DNA of 64,000 nucleotides from Liopterus haemorrhoidalis (taxonomy: Eukaryota; Arthropoda; Insecta; Coleoptera; Dytiscidae). Below are positions 45,528 to 55,423 of the stretch, piece after piece. A program made the translations under genes and the position numbers. The DNA lies in contig OZ020624.1 in the NCBI GenBank assembly GCA_963971575.1, forward strand, positions 17,577,249 through 17,641,248, written 5' to 3'. Under the pieces are notes generated by a model that searched no databases, was not told the DNA's origin, and was given only the letters and a program-made list of their open reading frames with translations. The first letter of the stretch is position 1, and each line of letters opens with the position of its first letter.

Positions 45528-45933
45528 CAGTCTGTTCCAAACGGTTAAGCGGAACTAGATTTTGCAATCTAGTTACTTTCATCGTTTAAATCGTGCCTTT
45601 CGGCCGTTTTGTTTAAGCTTTGTAAATCATACTTACAATAAACATTTTTTGGTTAAGGTTAATATCATTTTAAAATGTCATTTTCTTTATATTTTGATTT
45701 TTTGTGTCATTCTTAATACAAATTTCACATTTATTTATTTTTTTGTCATTAAAATATATTAAAAAAATATTTAAATTTGACATATGTCATTCGTTTCCAT
45801 GGTTTCATTGTTGGAATTTTAAATTTTGACATCCCAACGTGAAAAATGAAATAACCCAAACAAGGTCCCTTCTCGTGACAACCTAAAAGAATAAATTCCC
45901 ATTTAGTTCCGCTTAACCGTTTGGAACAGACTG
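45528..45933. mobile_element. Tc1/mariner-type MITE 1
   Basis: 406 bp with 30-bp terminal inverted repeats starting CAGTCTGTTCCAAACGGTTA, flanked by TA on both sides. No transposase. The second copy at 46088-46495 is nearly identical outside a few positions. Confidence 0.92.
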
Positions 45934-46087
45934 TACCTATATGATTTTAATATAGTATTGATAAATCTAAACTTAAAATGTATGTACAATTCAATTACTC
46001 GTTCTAAAACATTCTTGAATATTTGCTTCAATTATAAAGCTTTTTTATTCTGCATTTATTATTTAGATTATCCATTTAGGTGAAATA

Positions 46088-46495
46088 AAGTCTGTTCCAA
46101 ACGGTTAGGCGGAACTAGATTTTGCAATCTAGTTACTTTCATCGTTTAAATCGTGCTTTTCGACCGTTTTGTTTAAGCTTTGTAAATCATACTTACAATA
46201 AACATTTTTTGGTTAAGGTTAATATCATTTTAAAATGTCATTTTCTTTATATTTTGATTTTTTGTGTCATTCTTAATACAAATTTCCCATTTATTTATTT
46301 TTATGTCAATAAAATAAGTAAAAAAAATTATTAAATTTTGACAAATGTCATTCGTTTCCATGGTTTCATTGTTGAAATTTTAAATTTTGACATTCCAACA
46401 TGAAAAATGAAATAACCCAAGCAAGGTCCCTTCTCGTGACAACCTAAAAGAACGAAATTCCCATTTAGTTCCGCCTAACCGTTTGGAACAGACTG
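46088..46495. mobile_element. Tc1/mariner-type MITE 2
   Basis: 408 bp, same family as 45528-45933, TA flanked. The first base is A where copy 1 has C, and the ends read GGTTAGGCGGAAC where copy 1 reads GGTTAAGCGGAAC. That change is present at both ends, so both ends changed in concert or it is a subfamily feature. Confidence 0.92.
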
Positions 46496-46733
46496 TATGT
46501 TCGTTATTTGTTCTAAGTATAACCATATGACTTAACCTCCAAGCAAATGTCCATCAAATGTCATTCCATGTTTACTTCAAGATCAAAATTGTCGTTTTCT
46601 TGCGCATCAATTCTAGTACTTCCAACCAGCCACCAACAAAACGCACCCATTGTTTACACTGGAAATTTCCTAACGCCAAGCGCGCGAACTCCAAATATTT
46701 GAAATATAAATAACTCCCTTATAATTCACTTAA

Positions 46734-47629
46734 GGGGGGGGGGGGGTCTGATAACCACATTTTAACACGTTGGCTGCCAAGGCAAGATTCAGGATTCTTG
46801 TCTCAGAAGTCACTTTGATACAGCCATATTATATTATTAAGTCAATGTACTACAAGTAATCTCGTAGTCGGCGTCCTGGGCAAGAACGCTAACTACGGGA
46901 AAACTCGTAATTGGCAGTCAACGTGTTAAGCATATTTTTGTGAATTTTTTTCAAATCTATGGTTAAATTTATTCATTTTCAAACTAAGTACATATATAAA
47001 GTATGTTTTGAAGAAGATACAAAAAAATTTTGAAGGCAAAATATGGCGAAATGAGCCAGCTGTGGCAAATCTTCTCAGACTCCGGGAAAAAAATTAGATT
47101 TTGCGGTGACCAGCATAACTCGTCACTGGATCATCTGAAATCAAAAATCCAAAAAGATTTTGTTAGTTTATGAGTTTGCCGAGGTAACGGACGTTGAGAT
47201 ATTTTTTTTTCATGTTTTTTTTTTTTTATTTAGCAATCACAAATATACTCATTTTTAGGTTTTTTTTAGGGGTAATTAATTTTTTTGTCTTCTAAGTAAC
47301 GCTAAAAACTGAAAAATCATTTTAAAAATTAAAACTCAACGTCAATACCTCGGCAAACTCATAAACTAACAAAAACTTTTAGGATTTTTGATTTCAGATT
47401 ATCCAGTGACGAGTTATGCTGGTCACCGCAAAATCTAATTTTATTCCCGGAGTCTGAGAAGATTTGCCACATCTGGCTCATTTCGCCATATTTTGCCTTC
47501 AACATTTTTTTGTATCTTCTTACATACTTTATATATGTATTTAGTTTGAAAATGAATAAATTTAACCATAGATTTGGAAAAAAATCACAAAAATATGCTT
47601 AAAATGTGGTTATCAGACCCTACCCCCCC
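46734..47629. mobile_element. TTAA-flanked foldback element with G-run ends
   Basis: 896-bp element inside a reverse X/Y repeat, flanked by TTAA (46730-46733 and 47630-47633). The ends are a run of 12 G followed by TCTGATAACCACATTTTAA, and its complement GGTTATCAGACCCTACCCCCCC. The two halves (about 46930-47215 and 47335-47610) are near-perfect inverted repeats separated by about 120 bp rich in T, so a transcript would form a very long hairpin. TTAA duplications suggest piggyBac-type mobilisation. Confidence 0.85.
46766..46925. mobile_element. piggyBac-type MITE nested in the foldback element
   Basis: 160 bp with ends CACGTTGGCTGCC / GGCAGTCAACGTG, flanked by TTAA (46762-46765 and 46926-46929). 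It sits in the left arm of the foldback element only; the right arm shows the empty site. Confidence 0.85.
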
Positions 47630-48214
47630 TTAACAGCAAAATATATAAAACAAATATTGTTTAAAATTAAAGGACAAATCCGTAACATAAATACATTTTT
47701 TTGATTCGATAAATATTTGTAGAGTTATGGCGGGAAAACTTCAAATATTTGTAATATAAATAATTCCCTTATTATTCACTTAACAGCAAAATATATGTGG
47801 AGTCAAAACGTTTAAGAGTTAAATTGGTTAGTTGAAAGGGTTTAAAAAAAGATGTTAAAAAATAGATAACCTAAAAGACGCAAAAAACTAACTTATGACG
47901 GTTTTAAGACGTAAATAATTAAGACGAAAGAGCTAAAAAAAAGTGTTTTACCGCCTTCAACATAATTTAAGACGTTGAATAATAATAAAAGGACGTAATA
48001 AGAATAAAATAGTGATACTTTGTGCTGAAAAAGTGATACCTTGTGCTCAAAATTTCACGAATACGTGCGCAGAAGTGACTGTAAAGACAAAAAACTTGTG
48101 CAAATCATAGGACAGACGATGAGAAAGAACAGAATAGACATAATAAGTGGAAATAAGGGAACAACAAGTGAATTTAAAGCTGAAGAAACTTTTAATCGCT
48201 GTGGACAATACATT
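47630..48214 (-). repeat. X/Y modules, reverse orientation, right block
   Basis: Reverse Y (47630-47790) and X (47790-48214). The X stops at ACAATACATT, exactly the position at which the X module at 44871 is also interrupted. Confidence 0.8.
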
Positions 48215-48948
48215 GGGTGCGTTTTGTTGGTGGCAGGTTAGAAGTACTAGAATTGATGCGCAAGAAAACGAAAATTTTAATCGTGAAGTGAACATGGAAC
48301 GACATTTGCATGGAGGTTAAGTCATATGGATGTAGAACAAATAACGAACATATTCCACCTAAATGGATAATCTAAATAATAAATGCAGAATAAGAAAACT
48401 TTATATTTGAAGCAAATATTCTATAACATCATGTTTTAGAACGAGTAAATTAATTGTACATACATTTTAAGTTTAGACTTAACAATACTATATTAAAATC
48501 ATATATGTATATATTTATTTTAGGACACAAAATGAGAAAGTACCTAAAAGTAAAAATTATTTTGAAGCAGTAATACCAAGATATATTTCTAATACATGTT
48601 AGAACGCTTTATAGCGTTCATTTTAATATCAATTAAAACACACAAATCCAAGCACATATAAGCATTTATTACTACGTCTATGTACAATCTGTCACATATA
48701 TGTCATTATGTTATGGTTACTAACGCAACATATTACAAAGAAGGTCCAAGAACTAGTTTTGACTCTAACACGGCCGTCCTGATCTTGCCGCGTCCTCGCG
48801 GCATCATCTAAATTTAACTGAAATGAAAACAACTTATTATCCTAACACGGCCGTCCTGCTCCTGCCACGTCCTCGCGGCATGTTCAGAATTTAATAACTG
48901 CAAAATAAAACAGAGTAAACGAAAACATAATGTTTGTTTTGCCCGTCT

Positions 48949-49415
48949 CCTTGAGGTTCCTGACCATCCAGAGTTTCACTGAACTCCTTGAGGTCCTTGA
49001 ACATTCAGCGTCGAACAAAACAAACACATCTCCTTGAGGTCCCTGACCATCCAGAGTTCCTCTGAACTCCTTGAGGTCCCTGACCATCCAGAGTCAACAA
49101 GACAAACACGACCATTTTAGGTCCAACATCTCCTTGAGGTCCCTGACCATCCAGAGTTCCTCTGAACTCCTTGAGGTCCCTGACCATCCAGAGTCAACAA
49201 GACAAACACGACCATTTAAGGTCCAACAACTCCTTGAGGTCCCTGACCATCCAGAGTTCCTCTGAACTCCTTGAGGTCCCTGACCATCCAGAGTTCCTCT
49301 GAACTCCTTGAGGTCCCTGACCATCCAGAGTGAAACAAAACAGACACAACTCTTTGAGGTCCCTGACCATCCAGAGTTCCTCTGAACTCCTTGAGGTCCC
49401 TGACCATCCAGAGCC
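48949..49415. repeat. 37-bp minisatellite inside the non-coding LTR element
   Basis: About ten copies of a 37-bp unit containing CTCCTTGAGGTCCCTGACCA followed by TCCAGAGTTCCTCTGAA. Some are separated by a linker with ACAAACACGACCATTT. Overlapping open stretches on both strands follow from the repeat and show no domain. Confidence 0.9.
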
Positions 49416-51108
49416 AACAAAACAAAAACGATCAGTGTGTCTTGCGGTACTCAACAAGCTATCAATTCTCAAATCAACTATCAATCAGTTCATTTCAATA
49501 CAGGTTGCCTACAGTACCCAACAAGCTCAGTGACTGTCGCTGCTTCCTACTCAGTACCTTATTATCCCCCACGCAACGTGCCTTCTCATTTAATCAAAGC
49601 AATAATATGTCTCTTACCACTTTGATCATCGTCACTTTTAATCACCATCATCTAACTAGTTACTTTAGTAATATTTGTCTGTCAATAGACAAACGCTCGT
49701 CCATTCTGACATTTTGTATTATTATTCCTCTTCAGATCATTACATTTGCCATTTCAGGTAAACTACACCTTGATCTGTTATCAATCTCACTGGTAAAATA
49801 AGTAAAATTAAGCAAAACCCTACGGTTCCCACTGTTTTAGTCCTTGTTGAAGATCTCCAAAGAACAAAGAATACATTAAATGAATTTATCTCCCGGTTCT
49901 AAAATATGTTCTAAACCTGCAATAGCTGTAACAAAAGATCTGAGCAAGCAATGTACACAGTATTAAATCGTTGACATTAGTATTACATAGCATGTGCATC
50001 AATTGTAAAATCTGTCATTTATATTAGCACTTTCGTCCAATATGTACCATTAGTACAGACCTAAGAGCAAGACATCTTAGACACCTTACAAGACAACTTT
50101 GACACCTTTCGGCTCTCAATTTTTGTCTGTGTTTCCACAATTACCACATCAGTTAAAAACTTAACTTAGCACTTTTGTATTATTGAACTTGGGAGAGCTA
50201 AAATGTATACGTTCATTTTGATTAATTTTTTTTTAAATTTGCATTTCTGTAAAAGCTAGTTTTCTGAAATTACAAAATCTTTTCTTTTTAGCATACTCAT
50301 AATAATAATAAAACTGTTTGATTTGCGTATTTAAAATGTCACTACCCGTGATATTTAGCATACGCGCAAGTTTCAATATATTTCGTAAAGAAATAACACA
50401 CTTTTATTGAGACCATAATTCAGTAATTCATAATGCAAAATTTAGAAAAATTACACAAAAAACTTGGTAAAACTGTTTGACAAAATAAAAATAACAACTA
50501 CTATTATCTGTCCATTGTCATCTGTCATCTGACATTTGTCATGTGTCATCTGCCAATGCAAAATATAATCTTATCTAATATGATTCCATACAAGGAATAT
50601 AATTAACAAAAACTCTTTGAATTACCTTGTTAAGTCTTTATCCAAAATTTCTAAATTATCAAGAACAAATTATAAATACCATACCTCATTATTCTCTTAT
50701 TATTTGGCGTCAAATTTCTATACTACCTTTAGCTTATTCTTTATTTAACCTTTGCAATGTTATCGGAAAATTTATTTGCATCTTGTAGTGTTTTACAGTC
50801 CTTGCTATTAGTTTTAATGTACTTTATCCAAATTCATTCTAGAACATTTCAACTTCTACGTATCACTGTGGCTCACCATAATATGGGTACGCAATGTTCT
50901 GGGGTTAATTATTTTTTTATAGTTTAATTATAATATAGCACTTGTGTTTTCCATTTTAAAAACTCTTGTTAGCCAATTTTGACATTTATTTTGTCAACTC
51001 TCAATCTTTCTGTCATTTTCACTTTTTCAATCATTTTCAAAATATTTTATGTATGGAACAATAAAAACTGACCAAAATTAGTTGTAGGTGTAGGCATCCC
51101 ACTTCTGA
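49416..51108. other. Interior of the non-coding LTR element
   Basis: AT-rich sequence with no domain-bearing frame on either strand; the longest open stretch (49391-49801, plus) has low-complexity composition and starts in the minisatellite. A short CATTTGTC / CATCTGTCATC cluster lies near 50510-50570. I see nothing else in it. Confidence 0.5.
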
Positions 51109-51472
51109 TGTTAGAACGCTTTATAGCGTTCATTTTAATATCAATTAAAACACACAAATCCAAGCACATATAAGCATTTATTACTACGTCTATGTACAAT
51201 CTGTCACATATATGTCATTATGTTATGGTTACTAACGCAACATATTACAAAGAAGGTCCAAGAACTAGTTTTGACTCTAACATACATTTAAAATCCAAAT
51301 GAAACCAACTTCATTCAAATATTACTTTTCATCCCCACCACACTTGTTCATTCCAGTCGTTCGACCTCAAGTCATCGAATGGGTAGAATGAATAGAATGA
51401 GAATACAGTCGCAACAAAACGCGTATTCTGATGAAACCGAAACCAGAATTGGCACAACAATACGCACCCATT

Positions 51473-52835
51473 TTCATTCTGGTGTTGGAAGCGTGGAATA
51501 AGAAATTCAACCAATAGGATCGCTCTATTTTGAAAAAACTGGCCGCACCGTCGAAACCATAGAAACAGATATATTTTTCGGAATGGTGAGATCTTTAGCG
51601 AGACACTTATATAAACTTCCTAAAAAAAAATATATAAAACGTAAATTAATGTAGCGAAATAGCGACTTTTACAATGTTGTCGGCAGTCATAAAGTTTATT
51701 ATAATTCAGTTTCAAATATCTGGTCTGCAGAAATGTCATGTGGGTATACTAATAATACACCCCCAAGCAGGGGCCAGCAGAATCTTCATTCTAATTGTGA
51801 TGTCAAGTAAAAAATATTGTGTATTAAATTCTTTTCTTGTAATTGAAGTAACTGTCTGTGTTTTTTGTGTCTCATTTTTTGCAACAGTTAAAATAATCTC
51901 CCTGGTGCCTTCTGTTTCTATGTATATATGGGACGTACCCACCATCGCTTTTCTTCATATCGCAATAAGTCTAAAAATACATAAAAAAGAGCTAGACGTC
52001 TCCTTCAATTTGACGACATATTTAATGAAATTGAATAACCGTTTACTCCAAACAATTGTATAAACTTTTAGGTTAGATTTAGATTAGATACAAATGTTCT
52101 CCAACCCCACCATGAAATTCGAACTTGTAAATATAACACCACGCCTCTCACCCCTGTCGCGCCTTTGACACTACCATGAAAATGATGCATTACAGGAAGA
52201 TGTACTTTGCTTAGGTACTTGATTAAATAAAAGATAAAAATTGTTTTATGTCAAATGCACATTTGTTTATTAAAATATACAGTAGAAACCTTGTGCTCAG
52301 ATCAATATTTGATTTTTTTATCTAATCACAATGTAAACTATATATAATGTTTTGTGTTTAGTATCTTTCAGTTAAAGGTAAATCGTCTTACTGTTAAAAT
52401 GTATTAAAATGCATTAATATTATTTACATTAATACAAAGTAACAAATGTTTATTTTAATCAAGGTATGTAAACATTAAAAACCATAATAATAATATTTTT
52501 ATTTTCTTTTGTTATTTTTAGTGGCTACAATAAACTACAATGTGCATTTGTTTTGAAAATCATAGAAGACAAGCCAAGAAAATGATGCTGGCGTTTTTTA
52601 CGAACATAAATGGAAAAATAAATAATGAAAATTTGAAGATAAATATTAAAAAATGTGATAAAAAATGTATCAAAGCTGAATCACCAAAAAATATGGAAAA
52701 TATATCACCTAAAGATATTTATAATGGTATTCAGTTAAGTAACCATTAATTGTAATACTTTTATATGCATTTGTAATAAAATATTTATGACAATTTGTGT
52801 TTTATTTGTATTTTTTTATTATTATTTTTTTATTT
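51473..52835. other. Intergenic, no recognised gene
   Basis: A plus-strand frame at 51674-52063 (129 codons, hydrophobic) has no recognised domain and is probably chance. A frame at 52540-52749 (69 codons) follows a good acceptor-like TTTTGTTATTTTTAG and is followed by AATAAA at about 52777. It could be a terminal exon, but an in-frame stop lies upstream and the peptide is Lys/Asn-rich with no homology I recognise. Confidence 0.35.
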
Positions 52836-52940
52836 ATTATATCACCCTATTTCTGCAACAAGGCTAATCATCGATGCCAGGGGGCGAGCTCCTACACCTG
52901 GATGAGGGGGGAGCCCGGGCCGGCCAGAGTTTTTTTTTTT
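52836..52940 (-). mobile_element. SINE 3' fragment
   Basis: Matches the 3' half of the SINE at 42731 (CTATTTCTGCAACAAGG, GGGGCGAGCTCCTACACC). It runs into GGGGAGCCCGGGCC and a T run, so it is truncated. Confidence 0.65.
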
Positions 52941-53020
52941 TTTTTATAGAATAACTAAATCGATTCTTTTCATGCCAGTACCGACATTTGTGTTTTTAAA
53001 ATAATTTGTGATACTTATTT

Positions 53021-53470
53021 GTGTACAATTCAGACAATATACAAAAGATGACTGAAGACGATCTGCTTAAATGTTGCAAAGATTTAAATTTGTGTTTAAA
53101 AGACGACATTGATTGTATAGACCTTTTTTATGAAATTAAAATGTGTTGTCGGGTATTGTCGCCTAGAAATACAATTTTAGAAATTTTAGAATATATTTAC
53201 AAGAACAATTTATCTGAGTTGTATCCCAATTTTGTAACTGTTTTGAAAGTAATACTGACAATTCCAGTAACAGTAGTATCGGCAGAGAGATCGTTTCCAA
53301 AACTGAAAATAATAAAAAATTATTTACGACCTTGTATAAGTCAGGAGCGATTCTCTTCATTGGCAATTTTGTCAATCGAGTCCGAGTTGGCAAGAAAACT
53401 AAATTATGACGAGATAATTAACAATTTTGCAATAAAACATGCCAGAAGGAATAAGTTATCATTACTGGTA
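53021..53470 (+). pseudogene. hAT transposase C-terminal fragment (ZMYM1-like dimerisation domain)
   Basis: The open frame contains LLKCCKDLNL, YPNFVTVLKVILTIPVTV, SAERSFPKLKIIKNYLR, then SQERFSSLAILSIESE. That order, with V-S-A-E-R-S-F-S-K-L-K and S-Q-E-R-L-x-x-L-A-x-L-S-I-E, is the C-terminal hAT dimerisation domain of the transposase group that includes ZMYM1-like proteins. Everything upstream (zinc finger, catalytic core) is missing. The frame then runs on by chance to 53707. No terminal repeats were found, so this is a relic. Confidence 0.85.
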
Positions 53471-54020
53471 CGGTCTTCAAGATCCTTGAAGGCAATAGCC
53501 GTCCGATTCGTTTTCCGCCATTCCTTCCGATTTTGTGTTATTGTCCTCCTGTTGTGTGCACCGATAGACCGAGCATCCTGTGTTACACAATCAACCCACC
53601 TAAAGCTTTATTCTACCTCAATTCTACTACCTACTGGCACAATACGAAAATCTCTTTGTACATGGTTTATTTCATTGGCTCCAGTCCATCCTAGTCGATT
53701 TAATTAAATTTTTTTCTTCATACCGATAAAACAGTTTGAAATTATATCCGCATCTCAATAAGGCACTTTTCCATACGGTCTAAAACGTTCTATGGGCATC
53801 TGGGTCGCGTCATGATTTCAGTACTGTTTTCAGAATGAGGTTTCATAGCAATAGGTTTTCTATGGACAGTGGTCGTTATGAAATAGGTATTTATAGATCT
53901 TTATAGCTATTTATATTATTTTGTAAAATATTAATCATAATTATTCATAAATTACTAGTATAACTAATATGTACAAATAATAAGTACAATATTGCAAAAT
54001 ACAAATATTTTAAACGTGTT
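53471..54020. other. No feature seen
   Basis: AT-rich sequence; nothing with coding or repeat structure that I can support beyond chance open frames. Confidence 0.4.
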
Positions 54021-54021
54021 T

Positions 54022-54200
54022 TTTTTTTAAGGAGAAGGCCCCGCACGGGCGTCTTGCACCGGGTCCCGCTTGTTCTCGGGCCGACCCTGGGTGAATGATT
54101 GTGAAAATGGGAGTAATGTAAACATATTATTCTCGCCCGAATAATATCACTAACGGGGAACTGAACTAGCAACCTCACAATTCAGACTGTTTTTTATAGT
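54022..54200 (-). mobile_element. SINE related to the 42731 copy, with a different 3' end
   Basis: The minus strand shares GGTTGCTAGTTCAGTTCCC and ATTATTCGGGCGAGAATAAT with the SINE at 42731. The 3' end is different and GC-rich (GGTCGGCCCGAGAACAAGCG), and it finishes in an A run (plus-strand T run at 54021). Probably a second subfamily. Confidence 0.65.
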
Positions 54201-54385
54201 CAGTTTTATTAGTTTTATAAGAGTTGACGTGGCGTATTGCATACGGTACACGCCGTACACGAAAGCGCGGGGACGTAGCCAGAATTTCAGCTTGGTGGGG
54301 GGGGGGCAAAAATAACAAAATATTCTAAATTGGTCGGTACGACCATAGTTACATGGCTTGGGTAGAAAATAACAGCGTTCTAGGT

Positions 54386-55423
54386 CAGGGGTCAGCAACC
54401 TTTCAGTGACAAAGAGCCAAATCTACATTGAAAAAAAAAACACAATAACATGGAAGACCCGCTAAAAAATATATGCTATATTTAAGAAAAAAACGTAAAA
54501 ATTGTTTATTTGTTTTCAAATAATCAAGTATTACAATAAATAAATATTTACTTATACATTTAGTTTGTGATACCTATTGTAGTTGCCAGTATATTACAAT
54601 ATAATAATTTTTTTAATGGCTCCTGTATAGTGTTCTATAAGACTTCAATATTTGGTGAATATTCAGTAATCTTTAACTTAAGGCAGCACTCTAGTTTCAG
54701 GTCAGTAAGATTACTTCTTAACTGACTCTTTATTAATTTCATATGTGAAAAGATTTGCTTACAGTAATATGTGGATCCGAAAATTGTCACTAGCCCAAAA
54801 GCATAATTTTTTAAAAGATTGAACGATTCTGGAAGACGGTTCCAAGCTTCGAAAAGAACTTTATCTACATTTTGAAGGTTGCGAATTTCGGTCCACTTAT
54901 GCTGGGAAGATAAAATTCACTTTTTTCTTTCTAAATTTTCCAGTTCAGAATTAAGTTTTAAGAATATGTAATTCCATAAACCTTTGGATTTCAAATCCAC
55001 TAATTGAAGGTGATAAATGTAATTGCTACATATCTACTTCAATTGGTTTTGTAACAAAAGCTAATGTAACTTTATATTTTCTAAACTCTTTAAATCTATT
55101 TCGAAAAGCTTCTTGCATGTTAACAATAGTTTGTGCAAAAAAAAAAAATTGCAGTAATAACATGTTTTTGTAAATTAATAAAATGTAAAAATGTTTTTGC
55201 ACGTAAATCATTCACAAATACAGATAACTTTTTTTCGAAACAAATAACTTCTTCTAAAAGGGAATATGCAGTAGCTCGGGAAATTACCTTCTGAAAAATA
55301 CAAAACCTGTATAGTACAGGCAGAAAGTTGAAAATTAAAAAATAGATTATATTAAAATAAAAACCAACCAATTTTCAAAGAGCCACAAAATTTTCTAAAA
55401 GAGCCGCAGGTTGCCGACCCCTG
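54386..55423 (-). mobile_element. hAT element with CAGGGGTC ends, nested
   Basis: 1038 bp with ends CAGGGGTCAGCAACC / GGTTGCCGACCCCTG and an exact 8-bp duplication TTCTAGGT (54378-54385 and 55424-55431). It carries a minus-strand transposase relic. A short relative is at 61838-62135. Confidence 0.92.
54640..55371 (-). pseudogene. hAT transposase relic (GTF2IRD2/ZBED-like type)
   Basis: On the minus strand, one region carries FEKKLSVFVNDLRAKTFLHF and VNMQEAFRNRFKEFRK (55090-55260), matching the linker region of transposases related to GTF2I-repeat-domain protein 2. A second region (54640-54900) reads HKWTEIRNL, LPESFNLLKNYAFGLVTIFG, YYCKQIFSHMKLIKSQLRSN, then LTDLKLECCLKLKIT. That is the C-terminal hAT dimerisation domain (F-G-S-T-Y-x-C-x-Q-x-F-S-x-M-K). 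Stops and frame changes separate the two, and the N-terminal half is gone. Confidence 0.85.

Larger units (their letters stand above)
45231..46648. mobile_element. Harbinger-like element A
   Basis: Begins GGGTACGTTTTGTTG and ends CAACAAAACGCACCC, flanked by ATT on both sides (45228-45230 and 46649-46651), and interrupts one X module cleanly. Subtracting two mariner MITEs leaves about 0.6 kb with no transposase. GGG...CCC ends with a 3-bp duplication fit PIF/Harbinger, although ATT is not the classic TTA/TAA. Element B at 48215 is the same family in opposite orientation. Confidence 0.75.
48597..51282 (-). mobile_element. Non-coding LTR retrotransposon with identical LTRs
   Basis: 174-bp direct terminal repeats at 48597-48770 and 51109-51282, TGTTAGAAC...CTCTAACA, which I read as identical, with a 4-bp duplication TACA (48593-48596 and 51283-51286). 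On the minus strand, TCAGAAGTGGGAT directly follows the LTR at 51108-51096, the same primer-binding-site candidate as in the gypsy at 4763. The minus strand is therefore probably the sense strand. The 2.3-kb interior has no recognisable gag or pol and holds a 37-bp minisatellite. This is a LARD/TRIM-type non-autonomous element and a very recent insertion. Confidence 0.88.
48215..51469. mobile_element. Harbinger-like element B, interrupted by an LTR element
   Basis: Begins GGGTGCGTTTTGTTGG and ends AACAATACGCACCC, with ATT on both sides. Its left end is the reverse complement of the right end of element A and vice versa, so A and B are the same family in opposite orientation. It is split by the LTR element at 48597-51282. 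The right flank after 51469 is not X sequence, so the locus has been rearranged since insertion, or the ATT match is fortuitous. Confidence 0.7.

Noticed and set aside
48949..49484. Repeat-protein frames on both strands of the 37-bp minisatellite
   Set aside because: Open frames on opposite strands over a short tandem repeat are expected by chance. There is no start context and the flanking LTR element is otherwise non-coding.
51674..52063. 129-codon hydrophobic plus-strand frame
   Set aside because: No recognised family, T-rich, and the complementary strand is equally open over part of it. Not supportable as a gene.
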